Shown: positions 11,301 through 24,246, numbered from the stretch's first letter. The stretch: DNA of 64,000 nucleotides from Cadophora sp. MPI-SDFR-AT-0126 (GCA_020747065.1 JAGMVK010000002.1:1426001-1490000), one strand, 5' to 3'. The notes: a model not told the origin generated them from the sequence alone. A program made the numbers and translations.

Positions 11301-11311
11301 TAAGAGGGGGG
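11301..11311 (+). other. polypurine tract of the gypsy element
   Basis: TAAGAGGGGGG immediately precedes the TG that opens the 3' LTR. This is the usual position of the plus-strand primer in LTR retrotransposons. Confidence 0.6.
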
Positions 11312-11536
11312 TGATATAACGTTAAAGTGACGGAAGTACTGGAAATAGGGGTACTTAGGTTTAGCCGGAATATTACCGGACGGAAGCCGGACCAGATTCG
11401 TGTATATATAGGACCGCTCCCCTTGTGAGGGCTCCTTACCTTCTTATTTCCTTTGTACCAGACCTATAATATTACTATTTACCTACCCTCTTGCTCCCAT
11501 ACTTGATACTGCACTTAGTAATATTGCGTCGTTACA
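11312..11536 (+). repeat. 3' LTR of the gypsy element
   Basis: It starts TGATATAACG right after the polypurine tract and ends CGTTACA. The ends form an imperfect terminal inverted repeat, and the 225 bp length is typical for fungal gypsy LTRs. It has a TATATATA promoter-like box at about 11402 and looks much less RIP-mutated than the interior, keeping many CpA and TpG. The next five bases, AAAGG, would be part of a target duplication, but the left flank is missing. Confidence 0.65.
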
Positions 11537-12449
11537 AAAGGGCGTTTAGCGTAGAAAGTGTAATACTTTGTTTTTATCCCGGACTATTTCGTAGAGCTTT
11601 TAGAGTACCTAAGCAATAGATTTTCAAGCGTATGTCTCGAATAGAACAGGGCGTACATCCAGCAGCTTCAGCTATTTCGGTATTAGTGGACTCATTATGT
11701 ACTATATTATTGATGATATCATGCTGTAACTTTATAAGGTTTAGTGCTATACTAGAGAGCTATTTACTACTTAATAATATACTCTATAGAGGTATAGAGT
11801 ATAGATTAGCAACATTAAGCATCACAGGATAAGAGAAGACAAAGGGTTATTATCAAACCTCTAAAGGACACAATTGCAAAAGAAATATTATCAAATTAGA
11901 AAGAACAAGTTAGAAGAAAGGTTATTAAGTCTCAAAGGCAGCGCTCTTTAGCCTTAGGCTGCGATATAAGGACAACAGACACCTTACCTAAATAGCTTTA
12001 GTACTGATTTAAATATCTTAGCATTATAGCTCAAATAATATAAAAGAGTTTACAAAGAGGAAGCCGATTTCGAAGCTCACTGTACACTATTTAATTGTAT
12101 ATCGAAATCTTTTTTGAATAGTGCTGGCCTTCATTGATTCGAATTCGGAATAGTTGAGGTTGTTGTGAGGCGAGATGTCAGATGGCAAGGTTCACGCAGA
12201 TTTGAGTATTTCATTTGTGTATCCTGATTAAATTTCATTGTCCACTTCCTGGCTAATGCCTATCAATAAGCGCCATACATTATAATTATACAATATTCGG
12301 ATGCAATTAGACATTATGTCTACAGCGACATCCAATCTCGAAACGAGGAAAACAAAATATCAAAGGAGCGTAAATGGGTATCCTGAAAATCCAATTCGAC
12401 TCCCCCAAACTCCAGAAAAGAACTCAAGGAAACTGCAAGAGCCACATAT
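11537..12449. other. AT-rich flank of the retrotransposon, no gene recognised
   Basis: AT-rich but without the RIP pattern. A 66-codon open frame at 11632-11832 resembles nothing I recognise. The frame after it (about 11850-12090) is Lys/Arg/Gln-rich and interrupted by stops, perhaps a relic of another element. The right part is the 3' flank of the DUF8004-type gene. Confidence 0.5.
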
Positions 12450-14987
12450 TTAGGATGCGACATGGATATTTCGAATCGGTTCATCGGTCTTCTCATATTC
12501 AACCATCACCTCTGTGGTGACTTTCATAAAATCTTGTTCGGTCTTCTTGACCTGTAATGGGTCTGGTTGCATCTGGTCCACGCTATAAACGCTTTCCGAG
12601 TAAACACTGCTGGGCGTTCTCGCCAGACCGAGTGCACTCATAGGTCGATCGAGGAAGTTCTTGATAGATTTCTTCGAAGCCTCAACACTAGCATCGGAAC
12701 CTCTTCGACTGTTGGAAGCACTCGTTAGAGGACTGTCAGCGCCACCAAAAGATGTGTTCGACCATCTCGAAGAGAGATCCTCCATAGACGAGGAGCCAGA
12801 CTCGGAAGAGACCTTCCGTGGTGAATCTTCTGGACTCACGGTCGCAGGTCGGGCTGTGATGCAGACATTGTTCGTGCCATTGCCATATCCGTGGACCAGG
12901 ATCTCGTGGTATGATGCTCGTTGCGGCTTGGGATGGCGGAGCTCAGGCATATTGCCGAGTGTGCTGAGTGCTCTTCTAACAGTTCCCTTCTTTGATGTCG
13001 TTGAGGCTGACGACGTCTCGCTATCCTGGCGAGCGTGGGTGATTGCAAAGTAATCGATATCGGGCTTGATCTCGGACGGAGTGAAAGGCTCGCAATCTGC
13101 TGGCGATTGCGTAGTTGCTGCCTCGAAGTCGAGTTTCATTTGGTCTGTTTGTGTTCGGAGTAGAGTCTCATACGGCCTTTCTTTCCATGGTGGACAGCCG
13201 GCAGTGAGCACGCAGATGTTGTATGGCACGTTGTGCGTATCGCGGACCTCCTCTGGAACCAAAGTTGCAGACAGGAGAGTCTGCAGGATTGTGTAGACGA
13301 GAATCCACCGAACTTTGCGAGCATCAGTCTGCGACAACTTCTCGTTTCTCTCCTTAGTAGGGTAGAAGACACAGTCCTTCTCGAATCCTCTGTATGCTCG
13401 GACAAGTGTGGACTCGAGTAGGCTTTGGTCTTGTACATTGGTTGCCTTGACCAGATGTGCTAGAGTGACTAGTCGTGGATCAGGCTTCATCTTGTCTGCT
13501 TTGAAGATCAGACTGAATCGCTTATTCGCAGGAGGCTTCGCATCATCCTCTGTCTCTGGGAGCAGAGGGAACGGGTGCTCCATTGGTTGGTACTTATGTC
13601 GTTGGTCGAAAGCCTGCACGTTTTGCAGGACACAAACTCCACCAGAGTGGGCAAGTGGAAGTGTGTCACCAACGTTGCGCGATTTGTCCACCATGTATTC
13701 ATACAGTTTGTGGAATTCCGAGCACATCTGCGCATAAATGTGCTTGGGGAAGGCGGCACGTCCATTTTCGCATGCTGGTGGATAGTAGCCAAACTTTGCA
13801 ACATAGTATGATTGTAGGAAGGATCGGAATTTGTCGAGGTGGGCTCGAGCTGCGGAGGAGAGGCCGAGATGTGAATCGGCCAGGTCTTCTGAAAGGAATG
13901 AGCTGAGCCTTTCGCCGCATTGGTCCAATCTCAAGTCCATCTCAATTCTCGACCGTGTTATAAGCGCTCGTGTGGTTCTAGTAATGAACTTGATCATGTC
14001 AGTGAGACGCCTGTATTCTAGAAGCAATTCAATCTCAGCTTACCTCGAATCCAGGACTGATGATGAGCCTCTCGTTCATACCAGTGCAGTGTGCAAACGC
14101 ATCAATCCACAAATCCCGGAATCGGAAGTGTTCTGCGAAATAGAGAATTGCAAGTGCATGATCTGGAGCATTTCTCATGTCGGCATATCCTTCTTCGTCC
14201 ATGTAGTCAATGATACCTTGAACATTGTCTTCACCGGGAGATCTGAATTCGTTCATACTGTTCAACAGACCTACAAGCGCACCGCCAAGGTGGACTCCGA
14301 CGAGTGACTTTCCAAAAATCCAGGCGAAGAAGTTTCTCGTAGCTGTGTGGTACAGAAATGCCTCTCCTCGGTCGACATTAGCTGGCGCGGGAATATAAAG
14401 CTCGCAAACCCTCTCCCTGGATTGGCCAAAGTAGCTGTCGTCGCTGCTGCATTGTGAGGAGGGTGAGCTTCCTGGCGAAGCAGCTAAGAACCGGTCCAGA
14501 AGTGGGCGGCAATTTGTTTGAAGAAGGGCGTCCATGGGAATCTTGAATGCTGGCCCTCTTCTGGACTGGCCCTGCCCATACAAATGGACAAGACAATTGC
14601 CATCGTTGTACCATAATTCGGGATCCTGACATAGTCGTAAGCTGGCGCTTCATCAACACAGAATTGGTGGTATCTTACTCTTCTCAGTCCATCCCAATCT
14701 GCAGAGCGTCTTGCTGCACCGTCCCATTTTCTTGCATTCATTTCGATTACTGGTTCTCCCAGACTTGGATTGTACATGGAAAGCCTCGCCGGGTTTCTCT
14801 CAGGCCGTTTTGGTTTCCAGCCCAATGGTCTATCTGAAACTCCTTTGTACAACGAGAAGTCTTTGGAGCATACCGAATTGGATCTCACAGTTGCCGCTCC
14901 CGTTGCTGGTGTACGTGTCGAGGTTGTTCTGGAAGGTATTTTTGGCGTACCAGCCATTGACATGGCTAGAGACATACTGATATTCAT
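12450..14987 (-). CDS. DUF8004-type conserved fungal protein
   Basis: Three exons, 14987-14679, 14625-14044 and 13988-12450, all join in phase 0 and give 809 residues. Introns are 53 bp (GTAAGA...CAG) and 55 bp (GTAAGC, branch CTGAC, AAG). After a Ser/Thr-rich N-terminus, the conserved core begins around exon 2 and runs into exon 3. It includes ELYIPAPANVDRGEAFLYH, TRNFFAWIFGKSLVG and, further on, a helical region with FLQSYYVAKFGYYPP. This matches uncharacterised ascomycete proteins with a DUF8004 domain. The C-terminal third is low-complexity Ser/Thr/Pro, likely disordered. There is no signal peptide or clear membrane span. Function is unknown. The start ATG is the first in the open frame, and exon coordinates are inferred from phase. 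Confidence 0.82.
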
Positions 14988-17900
14988 ATTGTGCTCGTCG
15001 CCGAATTATTATCCACTCGCACGAGCGTCACTAAAATGAGGTATGGTGATCGTCCGGAACGACGTCAAGGCGAGCTGCCAAATGTCGATCAAGGCGCCTC
15101 TAGTGGTTACTTTCAAAGGGTAGCTTCTTTCCGGCAGGGATAGTCGATTCAAATAACCCAAACGGTTGTCACGGTCAGTGAAGCAGACATGAGTCCAGGA
15201 AATCCGATCGATCAAAGGGAAGAAAAAAAATGGACGGATTTCTTTGGAAGATATGAGGGGATTTGGATTTCATATAATAGTATGCAAGCACATGTCTCAG
15301 CTGAAGCTACCCTGGCGGCTTGCCTTCTGGATGGGACTTTCTGCACGAAAACTATCGATAGCGGGAAGACATGCTGGGATGGCTGCAGCCATCTGCATGG
15401 GATGAGCTTGGGCGGAAGGCGTTGGCTCCAGTCAGGAATCTGGAATCGCCAGGGCCCTGGTGGTAAGTCGGCGGATAGCACTGCTTGAGCTTCAGAGAGG
15501 TGGTGGTGGCTTGAAGCTGAAAGCAGCGAGATGCTCTCTAGAACAACCCCGCCCGCAGCCCCCATTATTGCTTGGCCATTCCCGGACTGGCACCTATCCG
15601 ACTTATATGGGATAGCAGACGCTACTTTATCATCACTTTCCTCGATTCAATGACAGCTTGATAGGAAAAGGTTAGGGCTTCAGATAGCGAATATCTGTTG
15701 GGAAGTCAATACTCATTTCTCGCAGTTCTTTGTCTTGTAGTCTGACAAGGTCTCACTGAATTCAGTCGTTGTATTTTTCTTTGTGGCGCGGCGAGGCCAT
15801 CGGAAAATTTGTCGGAACAAGGGGTACGCGGTATATCAGACTTCATCATGACCTACCTCTGATAGACCTCGAACACTCAAGTGACAGGGCTCGAAAGCCA
15901 GCAGCGACCTCCCCCACACAATTCCGAGGAAGAGGGACGGGAGGGGATCAGGAGGGACGAGGCGAGGCTGTCAGAGCTGCTCCCAGACCACGAGCGCGTG
16001 GGTATGATAGGAGGCTGGACTCGCTTGATGTGCGCTAGGATCAAGGACCTCGATCGCTGGGCCCGGACGATCCTCCTGTCATTGGCTGTCTGGATTGTCA
16101 ATCACAACGTCTAAACCCCATTGGGCGTTGGCGATGCCCGATTCGGGCAGAGCCTCGACTTGGATATCTCGGCCCACTACTGTTCCAGCATCCATCACGA
16201 AAGTTCATGACGGGGATCCAGCCAAACGCCAAGGGCCGCGTCCGCCAGCCACCAGAAGACATACAGATATATACTCCGGAGAAGTCGTTAATTGTCGGTC
16301 GGTCCAGAATCTTCTGAACAGTATGAGGGTAGTATTCCAGCTCGCCTCCTGTTTCGAAACCTCGGGATCTCCTTTCATAGTAAGTTGTCCATCGAGAAAA
16401 TGGAATACAGCTGCCAAACGACAAAGTTGTGAATGAAGGTGGACGGGGACATCAGCGCAAGTCATAGGTCCGGACTGGCGGTATCCGACGAACAAATCCA
16501 AAATGATGTTGTTGATCCCATGCCTATCACCGAGCCGCATGTCCATCCATGCTTGAGAAATAATTGTACATGCCAGTCATCGGTTCCTGCAATACAGTAC
16601 CCTCTTGATGTGACGATTGCCGAGAGGTTCTTTGCTGTCAGTGCGAGATCGAGGTGTAAGTACTTGATTGCATCAGCAGGCATTAGAGCATCTACATGCA
16701 GGCCCGGGACGTTTGTCTACTGAGAGCTTGAACACATTAAAGTACAGTAGTAGTAGTGGGATCTGAGAATCTGACCCGATCGGATTTTGTAGTAGAGAGA
16801 AAAGTAGCTTGAGTAGACCGAACTTGAGGAACTTGAGGAACTTGAGGAAGTTGAGGGGTCTGTCTCATTGGACCCTGGATTCTTGGGAGCGGGGTTGTCG
16901 TCATCGGGCCTTGTGGTACAACGCCCGCGACGGTGATGGCTCATTCTTGACGATAACCTTATTTATTCTTTGGTTGGTCGTGGAGTCTTGGAGAATACTC
17001 CGAGTATCTATTCCGTCGAGCTCCTTTGGCCCTAGAGTTTAGTCGCTTTGGTGACAGTTCTGTTGATGATAGGAGACATGTGGGGTATGTGTAAAGCATC
17101 CGAGACGCTTCTGATGCCATTGTAGGTACACCCAAGGCCCCAAAGAAGCGTCAATTTCTTCCAAATATCTGGCAACTCGAGACACCTGAAAAGTCTTGCT
17201 GCTTTAATATGGTTCAGCAATTGGTACCCTGAGTACCCATGTTGGAGATGTTATTTTGTGCCAGACTTCACAAGGTGCCTCAATGCACTTTTGCTGAGAC
17301 TCTTAAACAAAGCCAATGACATGGAGACATCAATCCCGGTAATGTAATAAACTCGTAAGCCCAGCATGTGACCACTCCAGATTAGCAGAGAGAATATTTT
17401 TGGAGATTATAGTCAGGAATCATCAGACCATGTCACGTCTCTGGGAGTCACTCATGCCCCTGACGAAATCCATGCTCAACCCCATGGGGGTGACTGCACC
17501 GGGGAACATCACGTACCTATTTTTGTCTGTCATCCGACAACTGACATACTGAATTGCTGGCATGCTTTGATAGCTATGCATATCAGAGTTTGCATCTCGT
17601 AACCTGTGGTCTGGATGCCAATGAGGAGACGCCTTGTCTTCAGCTGCCAAGCCCACATACAGGACCCTGAAAAGTATATATTCCCACCAAACCCACGCGA
17701 GCTATATCCCAGTAACAGCAAAGTACGTTCTGGACTTGACAAGCAGTCGTCAAACAAAGTTTCGTACTCTGCCGCAAAAACCTCACCTCCTAAACAAAGC
17801 CTTTGCTCCCCTGTCAATAACATCAACCTTCTCTGATTACAGACCTAGAAAATGGCGGAAATTTTGAACAACGATTGTGCGATTTGACCTATCGACCGTT

Positions 17901-19668
17901 CCATTCTGGAATCACCGCTCTCTGTTCTTGAGCTTGGCAGCAATCATGATACTCCAGACATTGACTGCTCTGCACACAGCTTCTCCATTGCCCGCCCAAG
18001 TTTCGCTGAAGCATGCTGAACTAGTCTCGGGACAATAGAACCAGCTCATGGTCTCCTACTTCTCAAAACAAATTGTGATTCGTTTCGGTATCCAATTTCT
18101 TCAGAAGTCTCCAACCAGTTGAGCCAGCATCTAGGAAAGATTCCATGTCGAAGACAGCTCCAAGGTAAGCACCCAACCTGAGTAGGTCTCGGACGTATTA
18201 TTTCGCCCACGATCTGTTTTGAAGATGCCGCAGACCAACTTTGGATACTTGGATGCGAGATGAAGTCCAGCATAGCCGGAAAGATCACTGCCAACGACAT
18301 TCAGTATTTTGTCTTCGCATGCGGCAACAGCCAAAGACTCCGAATTCCCACGACGAGAACGATCGGAGAGCAAATTGTAGTAAATCTTGAGACTGAGGTG
18401 AAAAGCAAGAGTTGAATGTCTGTGAGAATTATTTTCTCTGGAGAAAGAGGAGAGTTCTTCGCGCGAAAGTCTCGAGCGACAGGGGAAACAGCGCTCACCA
18501 GTACCGCAAGGCTATTTTCCAATCCAGTTGCGATGAGACTTCGGCAACAGCATCTTGGAGCCCATTTCCAGTGGTAGATGTGTTTAACTCATGAGCGTCT
18601 GTCAGCCTCGGCTGACTCATTCTGTTTTACGAGCAGCTGTTTAACCGGCACTGACAATTCGCAAGCACGAATGATAATTTCTTCCGTAAAATTTCAGTAT
18701 AATTTGTTTGGGTGAGACTTCTGTTAATTCTGTCTGTAATGAGGATGGAACTTGGCACGAGCAGCCCAAAAATCAACTCGGCAGCAAATACTGACTCCAC
18801 AGCGGTCCACAATTCAAAGCGACAAATCTTTCGAGCCTGGCGATTCGCAAACCAGCAGTCACATAAATGCCGTTAATGAGATGCAAAATTGACACCGCAT
18901 GGGTATTTCAGTATCTCGAAACTAGAGCAATGTTACCCTTCTATCTGCTACAAATGATTTAGTCGTAGTCTCAAAAAGATGGGAAGATCGTGGGTTCTAT
19001 AATGACGATGCGTTGCACGTAATATGCTATGAAACCCCAGCTTACACTGCATCCTCGGATTGGCCCATCGCTACCTTCATGCAGACCATGTTATTGTTCC
19101 AGCAGGATAGAAGCCTCGAGTTGAGTAATTCGCTGACGAAGAGGTGCGAAAATCGTGTGTGTACTACCATATCAATTCTTGATGTGGGGCGACATTCAGC
19201 AGGAGTCTAATCCGTGTGGAAAATTATGATATTTCGACGGTGAAAATCAAGAAAAGACAAGAAGAGACAAGACAAAGACAGGGTACGAAGCCACCAGAAG
19301 CTAAACTGATTCCCCAGACTCCACACGAGATGAGGCTCCTTTTCTTGGCAGCGGCTATACTTTTCTCCGGAACTAGGCCACTTTGAACCACCTCGCTCTA
19401 GTGACTGCAACTGCAAGTCCTTCTTTGCAAACGGACAGTGCTCGCCAGCGACTTCAACTGCAGTACATTGTTAGACCTGTCAGTCTACATCACCAAGTAT
19501 CTGCAACACACGCGTCAAGCGCGATCCTCTCAACATCTACTCTCGATGCGATCCATCCCTTACTCGGCCAGCGCGTTACCTTTAACCCCCCCTCAGGTCT
19601 CCACGCGCTGAACCCCACCAAAGTCTGTTTGACTCCCGATACACTGGCCATATTGAATGCAGAGGACA
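14988..19668. other. 4.7 kb gene-poor interval
   Basis: It holds the promoter of the DUF8004-type gene at left and of the NTO1-like gene at right. No gene between them can be supported. Overlapping minus-strand frames at 16098-16683 and 17423-17826 are short and match no family I know. A minus-strand stretch near 18200-18370 is faintly ankyrin-like (GLHLASKY). A 9-bp tandem repeat lies at 16820-16855. Confidence 0.5.
16820..16855. repeat. 9-bp tandem repeat (GAACTTGAG x3, then GAAGTTGAG)
   Basis: Four consecutive 9-bp units; the last differs by one base. On the minus strand, shifted into frame, it contributes to a Ser-rich run, but no gene is supported here. Confidence 0.9.
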
Positions 19669-22600
19669 ATGGCCCCTCTGCCAGCAACGCCCCGCCGACC
19701 TGCATCCTCCAGAATACGTACAGCTCGACCGCGATCAGTTGGCGCAGCCCAGTCTGACAAATCCACCCCTGCCAACATCGCCTCTGAACCTCCTCTCAAA
19801 AGAAGAAAGTACATTCCTGGTGGCCCTGGAGGTGGAGGCAGATACGTTGATGATCAGGGGAACGAAGTACCAGTTGGTGGCACAGGACCTGGAGGATACA
19901 ACTATATCGGCCCACGAGGACGAATTGGTCGAGAGAACGCTGCCATGGGTCTGATACCTGAGGTATACAACCGACGAGATCGAAGCACAAGAACACGAAC
20001 GGTTCTTCCAAGATCGCAACAACCCCCCATGAGATTTACCTCGGCAGCTCAAGCTGCTGCTGTGGTGCAGAGTGATGGCTACAAACCACGAGAAGAACGC
20101 GCCTGGGAGGAGTTTCACCCCAATCTTGATATCGATGCCCCTCTACGCGCCTTCAGCGCCCACGAAGTTGAAGGAATACTGGATTCAAGGCCAGTCACGC
20201 CTGGAACTGGCGAGGGATCTGGGAACGGTCTACGGACACCGAACGGCATACTGGATTCGAAGGCTAAAAGCGACGGCATTCCTACGCCCGTAGGCTCTAT
20301 CAATGGGGAAGTCTTGACTATCAGTATCCCTGGAACGCCAGGCGGTGGGAAGAGAAGACCGGGGCGGCCTCCAAAGGACCCCGTCGCCTTTTTCACGGCC
20401 AAAGCAATGAAGGAACTTGGTGCAAGCAATGTCATTGTGGCTCCTGCATTATCTCTGCCAAAGACACCCAAGGCCATGCCACCCGTAACTAACATAAATG
20501 CGAAGGAGAGGTTGACCTTACCACAACCATCATACCGAAAGACCGATACCCTAGCTCGATTCGAAGACAAGGCGCTTGGGCTCGTTCGATATGTTGACAA
20601 ATCCATGGCAAATGTTGGCTATCAAGAGAGTGACATATTTGTTCGTCCAGAGCGTACCCTCATCAAAGTCTCAGACGGAAATTTGGACGAAGACATGGAC
20701 TTAGGACCCGGGCATAAGAACGATGCGGAAGGCATTGTTGCTTCAGGAACTGGCACTGTGGGTCGTGTAGAATATGATATGGACGAACAGGATGATAAGT
20801 GGCTAGAAGCATATAATGCAGAACGCAAATCATCCAGTTGGGAACCAATCACCCGAGAGATCTTTGAGATCACTATCACGAAGATCGAAAAGGAATGGCA
20901 TGCGCTCGAGAAGCGTATACCCAAGCCAAATCCAAAACCGCCACAGACACATAGACCTAGGTCGAGCTCAGCTGCGGCAGTGAACGGCGAACCGCAAGCT
21001 GGAGAGGAACAGGACAGCAAATGTGCCATTTGCGATGATGGAGATTGTGAAAACACAAATGCCATCGTCTTTTGTGATGGTTGTGATTTGGCGGTACATC
21101 AGGAGTGTTATGGTGTTCCATTTATACCCGAAGGCCAGTGGCTTTGTCGCAAATGTCAACTGATTGGCCGTGGTATCCCGGTGAGTGATCCCGCTCCTGA
21201 TAAACTTGTCTCAATACTGATTTTTAAACAAGACATGCATCTTCTGCCCGAACACGGACGGGGCTTTCAAACAAACAAATGCTTCGAAATGGGCTCATCT
21301 TCTCTGTGCTATGTGGATTCCGGAGGTCTCTCTTGGCAATCATACATTCATGGAACCAGTAATGGAAGTGGAGAAGGTCCCGAAGACTCGATGGAAATTG
21401 ACTTGCTACCTTTGTAATCAACGTATGGGTGCTTGCATCCAGTGCGGTAACAAGTCATGCTACCAGGCATTCCATGTCACATGTGCCAGGAGAGCTCGCT
21501 TGTTTCTAAAGATGAAAAACAATCATGGCACTCTTGCAGTTCTAGATGGCACTACAGTCCTGAAAGCTTTCTGTGACAAACATTGCCCTTCGGATTACGC
21601 CAAGGAGAATGATGTTGCGCGAGCGACTCGAGAAGCCAGAAACTTCTACAAGAGAACTATGCGTGGTCGCTTATGGGCCGATAGTCAAGCGTCAGCTTTG
21701 GCAATGGCAGCAACGCATCGGCACGCTGTCACCGAGCACCAGCCAGACGAGTCACAGCTCACGGGTGCTAAGGTTGCATTGGCTCTGGCCGATGGCAAGA
21801 AGAAAGGGAACCAGCCTCAGAAACCGGTCTGGAAGCTCCCTTCTGGCGCGCCCGTCATTCCACGGTATAGTTTCGATATTGTGGAAAAGTCCCTGCAGCG
21901 GTTCAACATCCACAAGCGAAAAGAGTACACGGCGGACGCATGTCGATACTGGACGCTTAAACGCGAGGCACGTAGAGGTGCTGCTTTACTAAAGCGACTA
22001 CAGTTGCAGATGGAAACATTTTCTTCAATGGAGATCACACGCCGAAACTTTGCTGGAATGGGTCCTGCTGGCAGAACAAGACTCAATCGTCGGATCGAGT
22101 TTGCTCAGACTCTAATCCAGGATCTGGAAAAATTGAAGTCCCTGTCGGACGACATAGTGATGCGAGAAGTAGAGAAGTTCCAAGCGGTGGCGCTCGAAGA
22201 GGACCTCGTGGATTCGGTCTACTTTCCAGTAGCAAGGATGCTTCCCAAAATCATTGACAAATCGCTTGTGTAAGTATTCTGCACTAAATCTATTATTCTG
22301 TGCTAATAGAATTAGGCTGGATATCAGATCTATATTCACCGACGGATTACTGAATCTGAAGACGAAGGTTGAGAGCCGATTTTACACCACAGCAATGTCC
22401 TTCGCGCACGATTTTAGCGAGATCTTCCGAAACGGAATCTTATCCGAGCCTCCTGTAAAGCCCGAGACGGCAGTTTCCAGGGAACTGGAGAAAGGATCCA
22501 CGATAAAGAAAACCCCTCTCGATATCAAAGAACGGCGTCGATTGGGCAAGCGAATCATCAAAGCCATTCAACCCCAATTAGAAGCGGCGGTACAATCGGA

Positions 22601-23318
22601 AGCTGAAATCAGCGGCAAACCTATCGATAGATACCTAAAAGAGCTCATAGAGCTACTCGACTCTAGCTATTCTGCTAGCCAAGATTCCATTTCGGTATCT
22701 CTTGGTGATACAGGATCCGTAGGAGAGCGAGATCTTGATATTGATCAAGATGCCCATGCGCGCTCGAATGGGAAAGCCGGGGCAAACATCTCCTCAACCG
22801 TTTCCGAAGATGTAGAGATGTCAGACGCGCTGGGCGAGGCAGCCGAGATCAGTGCGACTGCCTTACCAACCAGCGATGATACCATTAATACAGATGCTGT
22901 GGTCCCTGAGGCTGACGCAAATGTTTCGAAAAAGACGTCTCAAGCAAATGGCATCAAGAACTCGGAAACGCCTCCCGATACAAATGGATATGTTTCAGCT
23001 CAAGACATTATTCAACCTACGCCCCCGACACCTCCTACCTCGAACGGCGACACGACTACCGATCAGGCTGAGATATTGGCTAACGGGGGTATTCCGTATT
23101 ACCTGAAGGATTTCCAACCAGAAGGCACCAGTCTCCTTCAAGGAGCAGATGTCATGTCGAGCTTCAGCGAGGAACTAAGTGAAATGGATGATGAAGAACT
23201 AAAAGGTCTTGGAGCAGACTTCAAATCCGGCCCTACGGAAATCGTGGGCAGTGTCATTAATGCTAGTCCGTCCAAGGCGAAGAAAGGGAAGGCGAAGAAA
23301 AAAGCCCGGAGGCGTTGA
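19669..23318 (+). CDS. NTO1: NTO1-like PHD-finger subunit (NuA3-type histone acetyltransferase complex)
   Basis: Exons 19669-21180, 21233-22269 and 22310-23318 give about 1,185 residues. Intron 1 is 52 bp and phase 0; intron 2 has donor GTAAGT and two usable acceptors (22309 or 22315). The N-terminal half resembles Enhancer-of-polycomb (WEEFHPNLDID; FEDKALGLVRYVDKSM). PHD1 at residues about 452-497 has CAIC, FCDGC, HQECYG and WLCRKC. An extended PHD follows at once (TCIFCPNTDGAF...WAHLLCAMWIPE...CYLC...CIQC...HVTCAR), a tandem typical of BRPF/NTO1 proteins. A degenerate bromodomain-like region spans the exon 2/3 join. The C-terminus is basic (KKKARRR). In yeast Nto1 reads H3 tails for NuA3. 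ATG 19669 has better context (GACAATGG) than the in-frame ATG at 19657, which would add four residues. Confidence 0.88.
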
Positions 23319-24246
23319 TTTACCAATACTGTATTCGTTATTGTATCATAGATACTTCTGGTTTCTGGAGTTCATTGTGCACAGTCTTAGGGGCCAGCGA
23401 TCAAGCGCTGCTCATGCAGGACAACATTGGGGTAAGAAGGGACTATAATATCCGCGCGACAGCTTTCAATTGTATGAATATTTCTGCTCAAATCGTTCTT
23501 TCACTGTGAGTAGGCGATAAAATGGTGAAGCTGGGCAGGTCTTGGCTTCGGGGTGACTCGCCGGGAGTTTGTCCGAAGCCGACTCAACGAATGTTTTCAA
23601 GTGCCGCTGAAAGATTTACAGCCTATCAAAGTCTGAGAGTAACCAAATCATTGGGATCAGTCTCGGATGTCATGCAGAAGTAGGACTCTTATGGTTGAAA
23701 TAGCTGGTCTCAGTATCTAAGGCGTGGCTCGTGAGATAAGAAATACTAGTCGGTTCACCTTCTGTAATTCGGGGCTCACTTACAGGCGAGGAAAGTAATT
23801 TTACAGGAAAGTAATACAGAAGGTGAGCCGAACTAGTAGCTTCTGTTCTTCCCATACTTGTCACGTTGCGACCCGCAAACTGGCACCTGTTTGGTGGGAA
23901 AACTTCCATCAAAAAGCCGAGCATCGGAACAACACCACAACATTTTTTCTGGGGAATGTGCCTCTCCATGCGATGCCACGGATAATATGGATCCCTGCAC
24001 AGGACAGCAGCAAGGATTAGCATGCACGAACCCCGCCATGATGTTGAGAGTGGGGGATTTTTTTGTTTGTTCGTGAAGTGTCGTCTGCTGAGGGGCAGTT
24101 GCATTTAACCTTCGCTCGTCCTCTTGCCTTTCCTCTCTTTCTATTGTTCTTTCTCTTCTGCCTCTGCAAAATCGAAGTATTCAGTCTATTCAATCAAATC
24201 TCTCTACTCAATTCCATTCTATTTCATTTATTGGTTTCCTGTCAAA
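23319..24246. other. intergenic, promoter of the ADH gene
   Basis: No gene supported. From about 24100 to 24245 the sequence is pyrimidine-rich (TTTCTCTTCTGCC and similar), as in strongly expressed fungal promoters and 5' leaders, and ends GTCAAAATGG at the ADH start. Confidence 0.5.

Larger units (their letters stand above)
5080..11536 (+). mobile_element. RIP-degraded Ty3/gypsy chromovirus retrotransposon
   Basis: A strongly AT-rich block of about 6.4 kb full of TAA/TAG, poor in CpA and TpG and rich in TpA, as expected after RIP. Reading through the stops recovers, in order, a Gag zinc knuckle (about 5694), aspartic protease (about 5981), reverse transcriptase (about 6860-7560), RNase H (about 7690-7960), integrase (about 8400-9060), a chromodomain-like tail (about 9540-9790), an antisense gene relic, a polypurine tract and a 3' LTR. 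That is the layout of a Ty3/gypsy chromovirus plus one extra gene. No matching 5' LTR is visible, so the 5' end is lost, diverged or interrupted by the copia region. No frame stays open long enough to code. Confidence 0.88.

Noticed and set aside
5080..11311. AT-rich block as a centromere or mitochondrial insertion
   Set aside because: Gag, protease, RT, RNase H, integrase and chromodomain relics are readable in order, so it is a RIP-mutated gypsy element.
11632..11832. 66-codon open frame beside the gypsy LTR
   Set aside because: No family resemblance and hydrophobic-biased content expected of AT-rich DNA.
16098..16683. Minus-strand frames with a GDRHGxN motif like PI3-kinase catalytic loops
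   Set aside because: No other kinase motif occurs, the frames are short and overlapping, and no splice joins restore a domain; probably chance.
18131..18373. Ankyrin-like stretch GLHLASKY on the minus strand
   Set aside because: Only one partial repeat, with neighbouring pieces in other frames; too weak to call even a pseudogene.
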